Positions 45,702-55,205 of a stretch of DNA of 64,000 bases are shown here, piece after piece. Location: contig NZ_MRTD01000021.1 in assembly GCF_001956295.1 (NCBI RefSeq), positions 1 through 64,000 on the forward strand. Reading direction: 5' to 3'. Position numbers and translations under genes: made by a program. Positions within the stretch are counted from its first letter, which is position 1, and the number at the start of each line of letters is the position of its first letter. The notes beneath the pieces were generated by a model. That model had not been told where the DNA came from. It ran no database searches and worked only from the letters and a program-made list of their open reading frames with translations. Origin of the DNA: Paenibacillus sp. FSL A5-0031 (GTDB lineage Bacteria; Bacillota; Bacilli; Paenibacillales; Paenibacillaceae).

Positions 45702-46625
45702 CTACCTGGAGCTCTCATTCGACTTTCGAGCTTCCTGCATATAACCTTTATCTTTAAAGAACAACATCGCGAGAATCGTAACGATATAAGGCAGCATCAT
45801 CGTAAAATGAGTCGGCAGCGCGAAGCCCTGCAGCCTGATGCTGAGTGCATCCATAAATCCGAACAGCAAGCTTGATGCCGCAACACCGATTGGATTGGAT
45901 TGGCCTAACATCGTTGCAACGAGTGCAATGAAACCTCTACCGGAAGTCATTCCCTCTGTAAACATAGTGACATTGCCGAGCGACAGCTGCGCGCCTGCTA
46001 ACCCGCACAGAGCGCCGCAGAGCAGCACTGCTCCATATTGAATGCGAGTTACCTTGATGCCTAAGCTTTTGGCTGCTGTCGGATTCTCTCCAGCTGCCAG
46101 CAAGCGAAAGCCCGTAACCGTTTTGAACAAAAACAGCTGCAGCACAATAACGAGAATGATGGACAAGTAGACAAGCGGGGAATGCCCGGATAAAACTTCT
46201 CCGAACCATGGAATATCTTTTAACAATGGAATATCCCATTTAGGCAGCCCAATCATATCCTTATTGTAGTATGCGCCTTTCACATCAAAGATCGCACGTA
46301 GTGAGAATGTCGTAAGTCCAAGCGCCAGAAAGTTAAGCGCAATACCAACAACGATAACATTCGCTTTCAGATGAATACTCATAAAACCGAACAGCACTGA
46401 AAACAGGAGTGAGCATAATACCGCAAACAATACGGCTGCGAACACATTTCCGGTGAAGTGGTTGCCTACAATCCCAGAAAATGCACCGATCAATACTAAA
46501 CCTTCTAGGCCTACATTAAACAAACCAACACGCGCGCATATTGCGCCGCCGAGTGCCGCAAGCAGAATTGGTGTAACCATACGAAGCGTCGAGGCGTACA
46601 GCGAGACATCTAATAAAAAATCCAT
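45702..46625 (-). CDS. nupQ: Nucleoside ABC transporter permease
   Basis: Membrane permease of 307 residues, BPD_transp_2 type, with about nine hydrophobic segments. The ALGGAICARVGLFNVGLEGLVLIGA block is the family hallmark, as is GRGFIALVATMLGQSNPIG. With the adjacent permease, the double ATPase and the BMP-type lipoprotein it corresponds to the B. subtilis nupNOPQ guanosine/nucleoside importer. It starts 2 nt after the preceding stop. Confidence 0.9.
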   Translation of the reverse strand: MDFLLDVSLYASTLRMVTPILLAALGGAICARVGLFNVGLEGLVLIGAFSGIVGNHFTGNVFAAVLFAVLCSLLFSVLFGFMSIHLKANVIVVGIALNFLALGLTTFSLRAIFDVKGAYYNKDMIGLPKWDIPLLKDIPWFGEVLSGHSPLVYLSIILVIVLQLFLFKTVTGFRLLAAGENPTAAKSLGIKVTRIQYGAVLLCGALCGLAGAQLSLGNVTMFTEGMTSGRGFIALVATMLGQSNPIGVAASSLLFGFMDALSIRLQGFALPTHFTMMLPYIVTILAMLFFKDKGYMQEARKSNESSR

Positions 46626-46627
46626 AC

Positions 46628-47677
46628 TTATGACCTCGCCTTCCTGCGTTTAATGAACGAGTATGTGAACTTAGCAGAAACGAATAAAATGAGCACCGCT
46701 TGAATAATGCTTGATACTTCCAGCGGAACATCTGTATTCCGCTCCATGCCCATACCGCCGGTCTGCAGTGCAGCAAGCAAAATCGCAGCTACAGCCGTAC
46801 CGAGCGGATGCGATCCGGCAAGCAATGTGGCCATGATACCCGACCATGCGTAACCTGGCGAAGTCAAAGCGCCGTCCAAATAGCGGTACTGCGTGCCGAG
46901 CACTTCAACGGAGCCAGCTAGTCCTGCAAAACCTCCGCTGACGAACATGCTGATAAGCATCATTTTTCCACGCTGCACGCCGCCATAGCTTGCAAACAAC
47001 GGATTGCCGCCAAGCATTCTAATTTCATAACCCTTAACGGTATAGCGCATGAACAAGAACAGCAATATTGCTCCGACTACAGCGATAATAAATCCGCCAT
47101 GAAGGCTCATTCCTTTAAACAGCTTCGGCAGCCATACGCTTTGATCAAGCATAACCGTCTGTGCCATTGCAGCAGAGCCTGTACGATCCTTGAGCGGATA
47201 CGATACAATATAACCTGCAAACAACGTTGCAATATAATTGAGCAATAAAGTGGTAATGAGCAGATTCATTCGAAATCTAGCATCGAGCCATCCTGCGAAT
47301 GCCGACCATATTCCCCCGGAAATAATTCCAGCTATAATAGCAGCTACGAGTTTAAACCAACCTGGCCCCGGCAAATAGATTGCCGTTACCGCTGCGCTAA
47401 GAGCGCCTAATACCATTTGGCCTTCTGAGCCCATATTAAAAAATCCAGCTCGGAATGCCAGCGCCACCCCTAGACCAATAAGGATAATAGGCGTAGCTCT
47501 ACTGAGCGTATTCGTAAAAAAATAAAAGCTGCCGAAGGCGCCCTTCCACATTTCCGCGTATGTCTCCATTACGGAGCCTCCGACGATAACAATGGCAATC
47601 GCACCCGCTGCTAAACCAATGATAACAGCCAAAAGCGGCTGTAACAGCGAACGTCCGAATTGTACCAGCTTATCCAA
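46628..47677 (-). CDS. nupP: Nucleoside ABC transporter permease
   Basis: Membrane permease of 349 residues and second channel subunit. It shows GLGVALAFRAGFFNMGSEGQMVLGALSAA and GYAWSGIMATLLAGSHPLG, the paired signatures of this family. About ten hydrophobic segments are visible. Its start overlaps the ATPase gene by 8 nt and it is followed immediately by nupQ, consistent with coupled translation of the complex. Confidence 0.9.
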   Translation of the reverse strand: MDKLVQFGRSLLQPLLAVIIGLAAGAIAIVIVGGSVMETYAEMWKGAFGSFYFFTNTLSRATPIILIGLGVALAFRAGFFNMGSEGQMVLGALSAAVTAIYLPGPGWFKLVAAIIAGIISGGIWSAFAGWLDARFRMNLLITTLLLNYIATLFAGYIVSYPLKDRTGSAAMAQTVMLDQSVWLPKLFKGMSLHGGFIIAVVGAILLFLFMRYTVKGYEIRMLGGNPLFASYGGVQRGKMMLISMFVSGGFAGLAGSVEVLGTQYRYLDGALTSPGYAWSGIMATLLAGSHPLGTAVAAILLAALQTGGMGMERNTDVPLEVSSIIQAVLILFVSAKFTYSFIKRRKARS

Positions 47678-49169
47678 CCGCTTTTCCTCCCGCCATTAAC
47701 AAACTAATTTGCTCTTCTGTAGCTTTGTCAGCATCCAGTTCCCCTACGATCTTACCTTCATACATGACCAACACCCGATCAGATAGCTTCAAAATTTCAG
47801 TCAGCTCTGATGAAACAAGCAATATCGCTCCGCCTTCATCCCGCTTCTTTAGAAGCTCGCCATGTATAATTTCCATTGCGCCGACGTCAACGCCTCGCGT
47901 TGGCTCCGCTGCGATAAGAAACGGCGTCTTCTGCGCAAGTTCCCGTGCAACGATAAGCTTCTGTAGGTTTCCGCCGGATAAATACTGAGCTTTTGTAGAT
48001 AAAGAGCCCGTTTTTATCCCAAAGCGTGTCACCCACTCGCCTACCATTTGACGAATGCTCATCCCATTCAATACACCAAGCTTTTGATGCTTGTCAGCAT
48101 GTCCCATCAAGCCATTTTCCGTAACGGTCGCATCCTTCGCAACGCCCCACTGGTAACGGTCCTCAGGAATATGAGCAAGCCCGCTTTCACGAATATCGCC
48201 AACCGGCGCACCGGTCACATCTTTACCCAGCAGCTTGATTGTGCCGGCTCCGGGTTTCATTAAACCGGATATCGTCTGCAATAACTCGGATTGACCATTG
48301 CCTGAAATACCCGCGATCCCCACAATTTCGCCCCCATTGACATGAAGGCTAATATCGCTTAGTAGCGGCTTCGCTTTGACACCTGGAATAGAAACATTTG
48401 ATACCTCAAGAACAGGCTTGCCTCTGCTCACCTTATTTCGTGATATATGTACTAAATCCCGGCCTACCATAAGCCGTGACAAATGTTCCGCATTCGTGTC
48501 TTTCGCTTCGACTGTTCCCGTAACCTTGCCATCTCGAAGGACGGTAACACGGTCAGCAACTTCCATAATTTCTTGCAGCTTGTGACTAATAAGAATAAAG
48601 CTTTTGCCCTGCGCAGCTAATCCTTTAATCGCAATGAGCAGCTCTTTCACTTCGAGCGGCGTCAAGGCGCCAGTTGGCTCATCCAAAATAATAACTTCAG
48701 CGCCCTGATAGAGCACTTTCAATATTTCAACGCGCTGCTGCATGCCAAGCGAGCAATCTGCAACTTTCTTCCAAGGATCTACCGGCATGCCATAAAGCTT
48801 GCCAATTCTTTCCACCTCTGTGGCAGCTGCCTTACGGTCAAAACCTACCCCTTTGGAGGGCTCGCGCCCAATAACGATATTTTCGGCAATCGTAAACGTC
48901 GGGAATAACATGAAATGCTGATGAACCATTCCAATCTTATGCTTAATCGCATCAGCTGGGTTCCCGAACGAAACCGGCTTGCCGTCAATGCGAATTTCAC
49001 CGCTAGTTGGACTTTCCATCCCGTACAGAATACGCATTAACGTCGTTTTCCCTGCACCGTTTTCACCGACTAAGGCATGAATTTCTCCTTTTTGCAGCGA
49101 AAACTGAACATTGCTATTTGCGGTTACGCTCCCATATGACTTCGTAATGCTGTCCATTTGCAGCAACAT
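47670..49169 (-). CDS. nupO: Nucleoside ABC transporter ATPase, two ABC domains
   Basis: Energising subunit of about 499 residues with two fused ABC domains, as in sugar and nucleoside importers. Domain 1 has Walker A GENGAGKTTLM, signature LGMQQRVE and Walker B VIILDEPTGAL. Domain 2 has a weaker Walker A (GISGNGQSELL, lacking the Lys), signature LSGGNLQK and a Walker-B-like FLIAAEPTRGVDV, the normal asymmetry for this class. The start at 49169 (MLLQMDSI) follows GGGGAG by 9 nt; the 12-codon extension to 49205 runs into the upstream terminator hairpin and is rejected. Confidence 0.93.
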   Translation of the reverse strand: MLLQMDSITKSYGSVTANSNVQFSLQKGEIHALVGENGAGKTTLMRILYGMESPTSGEIRIDGKPVSFGNPADAIKHKIGMVHQHFMLFPTFTIAENIVIGREPSKGVGFDRKAAATEVERIGKLYGMPVDPWKKVADCSLGMQQRVEILKVLYQGAEVIILDEPTGALTPLEVKELLIAIKGLAAQGKSFILISHKLQEIMEVADRVTVLRDGKVTGTVEAKDTNAEHLSRLMVGRDLVHISRNKVSRGKPVLEVSNVSIPGVKAKPLLSDISLHVNGGEIVGIAGISGNGQSELLQTISGLMKPGAGTIKLLGKDVTGAPVGDIRESGLAHIPEDRYQWGVAKDATVTENGLMGHADKHQKLGVLNGMSIRQMVGEWVTRFGIKTGSLSTKAQYLSGGNLQKLIVARELAQKTPFLIAAEPTRGVDVGAMEIIHGELLKKRDEGGAILLVSSELTEILKLSDRVLVMYEGKIVGELDADKATEEQISLLMAGGKAVG

Positions 49170-49203
49170 ACAAAAGCTCTCCCCTTTCAATCCCGATATA
49201 AAC

Positions 49204-49235
49204 AAAAAAACCGCTCCCTCGATTACAGAGGAAGC
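49204..49235 (-). terminator. Intra-operon terminator/attenuator between nupN and nupO
   Basis: On the minus strand GCTTCCTC and GAGGGAGC pair over 8 bp, followed by GGTTTTTTT. A second hairpin (CCGGCTGC/GCAGCCGG, 49253-49276) lies just before it. Together they probably reduce read-through so that the binding protein is made in excess over the transporter. Confidence 0.75.
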
Positions 49236-49285
49236 TTCTAGGCAACAAGCAAACCGGCTGCATGGTTAGCAGCCGGCCTGTTGTA

Positions 49286-50323
49286 CTATTGAGCTAGCGG
49301 ATTAACTACTACGATTTTACCAGATTTAATGTCTTCTGCGATAGCTTTTACTTTATCGACATTTTCTTGGCCAATAAACGGGCTAAGCGTTGATTTGCTG
49401 TCTCTTGTTACGAAAGTCAAGCCTACGCCGTCTTCTTTCAAGCCGTAGTCTGCAACGCCGAATGCAAAGCTGCCATCAACGAAGCTTTTCACTGTTTCGT
49501 AAGCAACTGCATCCGTACCTTTCAATTGTGAAAGCACGATATGCTCTGGATCTTCATCCGTACGGTCTGTATCTTGACCTGAAGTGAAGAAGCCTTTTTC
49601 TTTCGCTGCATCAAACACACCATTGTCGCCAACTGCTGCCATACCTGCGATAAAGTCAGCGCCTTTGGACTGTTGAAGAAGCGCAAGCTCTTTACCTTTA
49701 ACTGGATCCGTGAAGCTGCCTACATAGTTGATAAGGAATTGTGCATCTGGATTTGTGCTTTTCAGACCTTGTTCAAATCCTGATGTATATTTGCTAAGAA
49801 GTGGAGCGTCCATTGCAACGACTGCACCCACAATATTTGTTTTAGTTGCAAGACCTGCAAGTGCTCCCATCAAGTAGGAAGCTTCATGCTCGCGGAAGTT
49901 AACGCTGCGAACGTTTGGAAGATCAACTACAGTATCGATAACTGCAAAAGACTTGTCTGGATTTTCAGCAGCCACTTTCTTAAGTGCATCTTCTGCTTGG
50001 AATGTTGCTGTAATAATCAAGTCGTAATCTTCAGCTACCGTTGCACGAAGATTTTGTTCAAAACCCGCTGGGTCAGTGGACTCAATTGTTTTCACTTCAG
50101 CGCCAAACTCTGCGCCTGCTTTTTTGAAGCCTTCATCCATCAATACAAAAAACTTGTTAACGCCAATTTTTTCGGGCAATACAAGAGCGATTTTTTTCTT
50201 GTCCGCTTTGTCACCTGCACCGTTATTCGCTGCGTTTCCTGGTTCATTTTTGTTAGATCCGCAAGCTGCAACAATCGCAACCATTAGAAACAACGATACC
50301 GCCAAAGCAAAAACCTTTTTCAT
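49286..50323 (-). CDS. nupN: BMP-family nucleoside-binding lipoprotein
   Basis: Substrate-binding lipoprotein of 345 residues. A lipoprotein signal is clear: MKK, a hydrophobic stretch, then AIVAACGS with the lipidated Cys at ~21, followed by a Gly/Asn/Lys-rich linker. The mature part has BMP/Med-type features (KKIALVLPEKIGVNKFFVLMDEGFKKA, DLIITATFQAEDAL, FIAGMAAVGDNGVFDAAKEKG). It captures nucleosides outside the membrane for NupOPQ. A sigma-A-type promoter precedes it and an attenuator follows it. Confidence 0.93.
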   Translation of the reverse strand: MKKVFALAVSLFLMVAIVAACGSNKNEPGNAANNGAGDKADKKKIALVLPEKIGVNKFFVLMDEGFKKAGAEFGAEVKTIESTDPAGFEQNLRATVAEDYDLIITATFQAEDALKKVAAENPDKSFAVIDTVVDLPNVRSVNFREHEASYLMGALAGLATKTNIVGAVVAMDAPLLSKYTSGFEQGLKSTNPDAQFLINYVGSFTDPVKGKELALLQQSKGADFIAGMAAVGDNGVFDAAKEKGFFTSGQDTDRTDEDPEHIVLSQLKGTDAVAYETVKSFVDGSFAFGVADYGLKEDGVGLTFVTRDSKSTLSPFIGQENVDKVKAIAEDIKSGKIVVVNPLAQ

Positions 50324-50364
50324 CGTAATCTCCCCTAAACAATTGAATGTATTAATTCCTTTTA

Positions 50365-50393
50365 ATCCTAGTTGTTTTATCGGATTTTGTCAA
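50365..50393 (-). promoter_or_regulatory. Sigma-A promoter of nupN
   Basis: Minus strand TTGACA (50393-50388), 17-bp spacer, TAGGAT (50370-50365), about 40 bp before the nupN start. The inverted repeat TTGTCAATC/GATTCGACAA around the -35 box could be an operator, perhaps for the adjacent MarR protein. Confidence 0.65.
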
Positions 50394-50468
50394 TCTTTTT
50401 CGATTCGACAAATTTCTAGTTTATTCTACACTAAATTCATCCACAATAATAATGAAATATGAAATTAG

Positions 50469-50912
50469 TCACGAATTTGTAACATCCGATTCCATATTGC
50501 GACTCATTTGCTCAAACAACTGAACACCTTGCTCCATATCTGCTATCGACATGCCATCGAACAGCTTAAGCATCAGCTTCGAGCGTATCGTCTCAATTAA
50601 ATGGATGATTTCCAAACCCTCTTCCGTAATTTCGAGCATCACGACACGCCGATCCTTCTCGCCGCGTTCGCGTTTCACATACCCGAGCTCTATCAAACGA
50701 TCAGCAATTCCAGTAACTCCACCACTAGTGATGAGCAGCTGCTCAGCCAAAGCTGATGCTTTCTGTGGTCCTGATTTCCCTAAAATAATTAGCATTTTCC
50801 CATGGGTCATGCCTAAGCCATGCACATTATAGGTGTGCCATTCGGTGTTTATTTGTCTTCTCACTTGACGAAACGATTCGTCCAGCCGCCTCATTAACTC
50901 TTGTCTTTCCAT
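50469..50912 (-). CDS. MarR-family regulator upstream of nup operon
   Basis: Winged-helix regulator of about 147 residues with the MarR core: GMTHGKMLIILGKSGPQKASALAEQLLITSGGVTGIADRL, then the wing YVKRERGEKDRRVVMLEITEEG. The ATG at 50912 has GGAAG 8 nt before it; a TTG at 50927 is also possible. It lies directly upstream of nupN on the same strand, separated by a distinct nupN promoter. It may control that promoter or itself; the ligand is unknown. Confidence 0.9.
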   Translation of the reverse strand: MERQELMRRLDESFRQVRRQINTEWHTYNVHGLGMTHGKMLIILGKSGPQKASALAEQLLITSGGVTGIADRLIELGYVKRERGEKDRRVVMLEITEEGLEIIHLIETIRSKLMLKLFDGMSIADMEQGVQLFEQMSRNMESDVTNS

Positions 50913-51045
50913 ATTTGAAGCTTCCAATTGATCACCAACCTATCTACTTTCTTTAGTCCATCCTGTTGTTCATATTATACCTTCCCTTCCTTTGTTTAAC
51001 TAACGTTCTTCACGAAATAAATATGAAACCTTTTTGATTTAGCAC

Positions 51046-51082
51046 AAAAAGGCCAACCGAAGGTTGAAGGTTGACCTTTTTT
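51046..51082. terminator. Bidirectional terminator after the urease operon
   Basis: AAAAAGGCCAACC and GGTTGACCTTTTTT form a stem flanked by A and T runs, about 25 bp after the ureD stop. Confidence 0.85.
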
Positions 51083-51107
51083 CTGAAAAAGTATAAAACT
51101 GCTTGAT

Positions 51108-52001
51108 CTATCCTTGCAAAAATCGCAGCGGCGGCTTGCCAAGCAGTCCCATTCGCGCAGTCTGCCACAGCTCTTGCATTAATTGCTGCAGCGGCCATGC
51201 TGCCGTTGAGGCTGCGGACACCGCAACACCGTAACGATAAGTCATAGACGCACCGCCAATTACTTTATGAGCCTCTGGAGCTTCGAAGCTGTCCATTTTC
51301 TCCTGAAGCTGCTCCAGATGGCTGCTGTTGACACGGTCACTGAACATATAAAAGGTAGCCCAGTGCGTCATCTCATCCCAGCTGCCAGGCGCAGTTATAA
51401 CCTGACTGCCTGGCACTACTCGCTGACGTTGCGAGAAGATAAGCTCTTCCCCATAATGTACGGTTAATGAATTGCTGTATGAGCGATAGTCGAAGCATTC
51501 ACCACGAAGCGTGCGACCTGGACAAAGGACGTCGGCTTGCAGCCAAGCGGACCCTTTTTGCAGTCGAACCTGTGTATCGTTTCGAAAGGCTGCTTCCTTA
51601 TATAGCATAATGGGCTCCGGCATATGCTCGACGACCGCATCTGCCTCTAGTTCGAACAATTGCTGCATCGAAGATTCACTGTTAGGCAAACTAGGATGCA
51701 CCTTCGTATACGATTGGTTCGTAATCATGACATGAGAGTGCTTCTCGGCTGTCCATTCCAGCTCATACCGGTCACCGCTGAGCAGGCCAGGAGAAACATC
51801 CATTACGATTACGCCCAGCTGACCATCCAGTGGAAAAGCTTTGGCAATCTTTATCGGAGCGGTATGATATTTATTGCCGATTAACGTTTGACCGAGGCGG
51901 CTGGCAAACGTTGCACGCAGTACGGATGTCCTGACCTCTCCCACTGCACTATCCTCGTGCCGAATGGCTGCAGCCTCTGCACTGCTTTGCTCATTCCTCA
52001 T
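51108..52001 (-). CDS. ureD: Urease accessory protein UreD
   Basis: Scaffold protein of 297 residues that, with UreF and UreG, loads nickel into apo-urease. Family blocks seen: ARTF-like ATFASRLGQT, VMDVSPGLLSGDRYELEW, VMITNQSYTKVHP and EHMPEPIMLYKEA. It is the last gene of the operon; its ATG shares one base with the ureG stop (TAATG). A terminator follows. Confidence 0.93.
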   Translation of the reverse strand: MRNEQSSAEAAAIRHEDSAVGEVRTSVLRATFASRLGQTLIGNKYHTAPIKIAKAFPLDGQLGVIVMDVSPGLLSGDRYELEWTAEKHSHVMITNQSYTKVHPSLPNSESSMQQLFELEADAVVEHMPEPIMLYKEAAFRNDTQVRLQKGSAWLQADVLCPGRTLRGECFDYRSYSNSLTVHYGEELIFSQRQRVVPGSQVITAPGSWDEMTHWATFYMFSDRVNSSHLEQLQEKMDSFEAPEAHKVIGGASMTYRYGVAVSAASTAAWPLQQLMQELWQTARMGLLGKPPLRFLQG

Positions 52002-52729
52002 TAGGAAGCTGTGTGCCGCTTGTCATCAGGTATGCTCGTAAGCTGGATCACATGCGAGTGTTCCGTTCCGCGCGCATGAGCTACCTCATGTGTAAGCCAA
52101 TTCACAATTTCATCCACGCCATCGCCGCCGAACAAATTGGAGAAAACGAAAGGACGCTCCCCGCGCATCTTCATTGTGTCAGCTTCCATAACTGCGAGAC
52201 TCGCTCCTACATACGGCGCAAGATCGATTTTGTTAATGACAAGCAGGTCCGAGCGCATAATGCCAGGTCCGCCTTTGCGTGGAATCTTCTCGCCTTGGGC
52301 GACATCGATAATGTAAATAAAACGATCGACAAGCTCAGGACTGAACGCCGCAGCAAGATTATCTCCGCCGCTCTCAATGAAAATCAGATCCAGATGGTCA
52401 AACCGCCGCTCCAGCTCCTCGATAGCTTCAAAATTCATCGATGCATCCTCTCGAATGGCTGTATGCGGGCACCCGCCAGTTTCAACACCGATAATACGTT
52501 CTTCCGGCAGCACACCCGTATTGAACAAAATACGAGCATCCTCCTTCGTGTAAATATCGTTCGTAATGACAGCGAGACTGTATTTGGTATGAAGCTCACG
52601 CGTTAATCGTTCAACAAGCGCTGTTTTTCCTGAGCCTACTGGTCCCCCGATACCGATACGGATCGGCCTTGAGCTGTCTATTGCCGGGCTTTCCCATTCC
52701 TGATGCGTATGTCCTTGTCCTTGGCACAT
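52001..52729 (-). CDS. ureG: Urease accessory GTPase UreG
   Basis: SIMIBI-class GTPase of 242 residues that drives nickel insertion into urease. P-loop GIGGPVGSGKTAL (~27), the metal-binding CPH in VETGGCPHTAIREDASM, FIESGGDNLAA, and NKIDLAPYV for guanine recognition are all present. The N-terminus carries a ~20-residue extension with two His (MCQGQGHTHQEW), not the long His-rich tail found in some UreG or UreE proteins. The start follows GGAGG by 8 nt. Since ureE is absent from the operon, UreG may take nickel directly from another donor. Confidence 0.95.
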   Translation of the reverse strand: MCQGQGHTHQEWESPAIDSSRPIRIGIGGPVGSGKTALVERLTRELHTKYSLAVITNDIYTKEDARILFNTGVLPEERIIGVETGGCPHTAIREDASMNFEAIEELERRFDHLDLIFIESGGDNLAAAFSPELVDRFIYIIDVAQGEKIPRKGGPGIMRSDLLVINKIDLAPYVGASLAVMEADTMKMRGERPFVFSNLFGGDGVDEIVNWLTHEVAHARGTEHSHVIQLTSIPDDKRHTAS

Positions 52730-52754
52730 TTTTCATTCCTCCATTAATTTATAA

Positions 52755-53474
52755 TTAAGACATAAATAATCGCGAATATAACCTCTCGTGGCGCATCATC
52801 GCCATCTCCGCCATCGGCATATTAGAATAGGCTTGTTCCGGCACCATCGCACGCACGATTTCCAAAGCGTCTGCTGTTAGCGGTATAAGCCTTGCGATCA
52901 ACGATTGGCCCTCCGTCTGTCCCATCGACATCAGCCGCAGAGCGCTGTTGACGCAAGTTACGATGCAAGTATACAAATAGCCTTGGATCGCATTCTCCTC
53001 CGATATGCCAAGCACCCAGCAGGCATAGCCGTGCGAGAGAGGATGGGAAGCAAAACAATTTCCTGCCTTCATAGCTTCCAGTAAAGGCGACCAATCCAGC
53101 TGCGGATGTATGGCTGCTGCAAGCTGAAGCAGCCGCCGTCCCATTTTCTCTACGCCGCTGCGTGTTTCTGATGCGACCCTTTGCAAATGAACAATCCGCT
53201 CAATCGCCCACACCTTTTCCCAATTCCCTTTTGGCGCATCCCTATATACGGCCTTGATCACCATCGCATCCGAGGTTGCCCAGCTTTGCAAGAGCATGGC
53301 TGAGGCATAATCATAGAGCTGAGCAGAACGATTCATACGGCCATCTTGAACCATGGTCTCAAGTCCGAACGAATGCGAGAAGCCGCCGATCGGCAGCGCT
53401 GAATCGAGCAGCTGCTGCATAGCCAGCCATTTCATATCATCATTCAATTTTTTGCTCGCCCTCCTGTCCTCCAT
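52755..53474 (-). CDS. ureF: Urease accessory protein UreF
   Basis: All-helical accessory protein of 239 residues that gates UreG in urease activation. Characteristic blocks are LLDSALPIGGFSHSFGLETMVQDG near the start and HPLSHGYACWVLGI in the middle. The start is unsettled: ATG at 53474 lacks a ribosome site, while TTG at 53447 lies 12 nt after AGGAGG. It lies between ureC and ureG in the same operon. Confidence 0.92.
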   Translation of the reverse strand: MEDRRASKKLNDDMKWLAMQQLLDSALPIGGFSHSFGLETMVQDGRMNRSAQLYDYASAMLLQSWATSDAMVIKAVYRDAPKGNWEKVWAIERIVHLQRVASETRSGVEKMGRRLLQLAAAIHPQLDWSPLLEAMKAGNCFASHPLSHGYACWVLGISEENAIQGYLYTCIVTCVNSALRLMSMGQTEGQSLIARLIPLTADALEIVRAMVPEQAYSNMPMAEMAMMRHERLYSRLFMS

Positions 53475-53489
53475 GGCCGCAGCGCGCAG

Positions 53490-55205
53490 CTAAAATAAGA
53501 AATATCGCTGCGCCATCGGCAGCACCTCAGCTGGCTCGCAGGTCACATGCTCGCCATCTACCAGAACATGATAGGTTTCCGCGTCCACCTCAAGCTTAGG
53601 CGTTGCATCATTGTGGATCATATCCTTCTTCGTTACGCTGCGGCAGCCTTTTACAGGTTCAATACGTTTCTGCAGTCCGAGCTCCTTCGCAACCCCGAGG
53701 TCATAGGCTGCCTGAGATACAAAGGTAATCGAGCTGCTAAACACCAGCTTCCCAAAAGACGCGAACATCGGCCGACCGAACACAGGCTGCGGTGTTGGGA
53801 TTGAAGCGTTTGGATCACCCATCTGCGCAAATGCGATGCTCCCGCCCTTCAGGACGAGATCCGGCTTGACGCCAAAAAACATTGGATTCCAAATGACAAG
53901 ATCGGCGAATTTGCCAGCTTCCAGCGAACCTACCAGATGAGAGACACCATGCGTGATCGCAGGATTAATCGTATATTTGGCAATGTAGCGCTTAATACGG
54001 AAGTTATCATGCTGTTCATTGTCCGGAAGGAGTGGTCCTCGCTGCTTTTTCATCTTGTCTGCCGTTTGCCATGTGCGGATAATAACTTCTCCTACGCGCC
54101 CCATCGCCTGTGAATCGGAGCTAATCATGCTGAATACGCCCATATCATGCAAAATATCTTCCGCTGCAATCGTCTCCGGCCTAATCCGAGAATCAGCGAA
54201 TGCAACGTCCTCAGGAATACTGCTGTCCAAATGGTGGCAAACCATCAGCATATCCAAATGTTCTTCTATCGTATTAATTGTAAAAGGACGAGTAGGATTC
54301 GTGGATGACGGCAAAACATTCATCTCGCCTGCCGCGATGATGATGTCTGGGGCATGACCGCCGCCCGCGCCCTCGGTATGATAAGTATGAATCGTTCTTC
54401 CGCCAATGGCTGCCAGTGTATCTTCAACAAAACCTGCCTCATTCAGTGTATCGCTGTGGATAGCAACTTGAATGTCATACTGATCTGCTGCTTGCAGGCA
54501 GGCATCGATTGCTGCTGGTGTCGTTCCCCAGTCCTCATGCAGCTTAAGCCCAATAGCTCCCGCTTCAATTTGCTCAATAAGCGGAGCGGTGAACGAAGCA
54601 TTGCCTTTACCCGTAAAGCCGATATTCATCGGAAAATGTTCGGCTGCCTCCAGCATGCGCCGCATATGCCACGCGCCAGGTGTTACCGTCGTTGCATTGG
54701 TTCCTGTTGCCGGACCTGTTCCGCCGCCGATCATCGTCGTGACGCCTGAGGAGAGCGCCGTTTCAATTTGCTGCGGACAAATAAAATGAATATGCGAATC
54801 AATGGCTCCTGCTGTTACAATCTTTCCTTCTCCGGCAATAACCTCAGTACTTGCGCCAACAATCATATTCGGGTGCACGCCGTCCATAATGTCTGGATTC
54901 CCGGCTTTGCCGATGCCAACGATAAATCCATCCTTTAAGCCGATATCCGCTTTCACAATGCCGGAATGATCGATAATAACGGCATTCGTAATCAATGTAT
55001 CCAGCACACCCTCATCACGCAGCGCGCCGCTCGACTGCCCCATGCCATCGCGTATAACCTTGCCGCCGCCGAACTTGCATTCATCGCCATACACCGTGTA
55101 ATCATGTTCAATCTGTGCCCATAGCTCCGTATCTGCCAGCCGAATGGCATCACCCGTTGTAGGGCCAAACATGGCCGCATAGCTGCGTCGATCCATCTTA
55201 GTCAT
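53490..55205 (-). CDS. ureC: Urease alpha subunit
   Basis: Catalytic subunit of 571 residues that hydrolyses urea to ammonia and carbamate at a di-nickel centre. Nickel-ligand His in DSHIHFICPQQ, the carbamylated Lys in GAIGLKLHEDWG (~219), further His ligands in VAIHSDTLNE and TYHTEGAGGGHAPD, and the flap with catalytic His in MVCHHLD (~322) are all present. The length matches the family. Its ATG overlaps the ureB stop by 4 nt (ATGA). Confidence 0.97.
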   Translation of the reverse strand: MTKMDRRSYAAMFGPTTGDAIRLADTELWAQIEHDYTVYGDECKFGGGKVIRDGMGQSSGALRDEGVLDTLITNAVIIDHSGIVKADIGLKDGFIVGIGKAGNPDIMDGVHPNMIVGASTEVIAGEGKIVTAGAIDSHIHFICPQQIETALSSGVTTMIGGGTGPATGTNATTVTPGAWHMRRMLEAAEHFPMNIGFTGKGNASFTAPLIEQIEAGAIGLKLHEDWGTTPAAIDACLQAADQYDIQVAIHSDTLNEAGFVEDTLAAIGGRTIHTYHTEGAGGGHAPDIIIAAGEMNVLPSSTNPTRPFTINTIEEHLDMLMVCHHLDSSIPEDVAFADSRIRPETIAAEDILHDMGVFSMISSDSQAMGRVGEVIIRTWQTADKMKKQRGPLLPDNEQHDNFRIKRYIAKYTINPAITHGVSHLVGSLEAGKFADLVIWNPMFFGVKPDLVLKGGSIAFAQMGDPNASIPTPQPVFGRPMFASFGKLVFSSSITFVSQAAYDLGVAKELGLQKRIEPVKGCRSVTKKDMIHNDATPKLEVDAETYHVLVDGEHVTCEPAEVLPMAQRYFLF

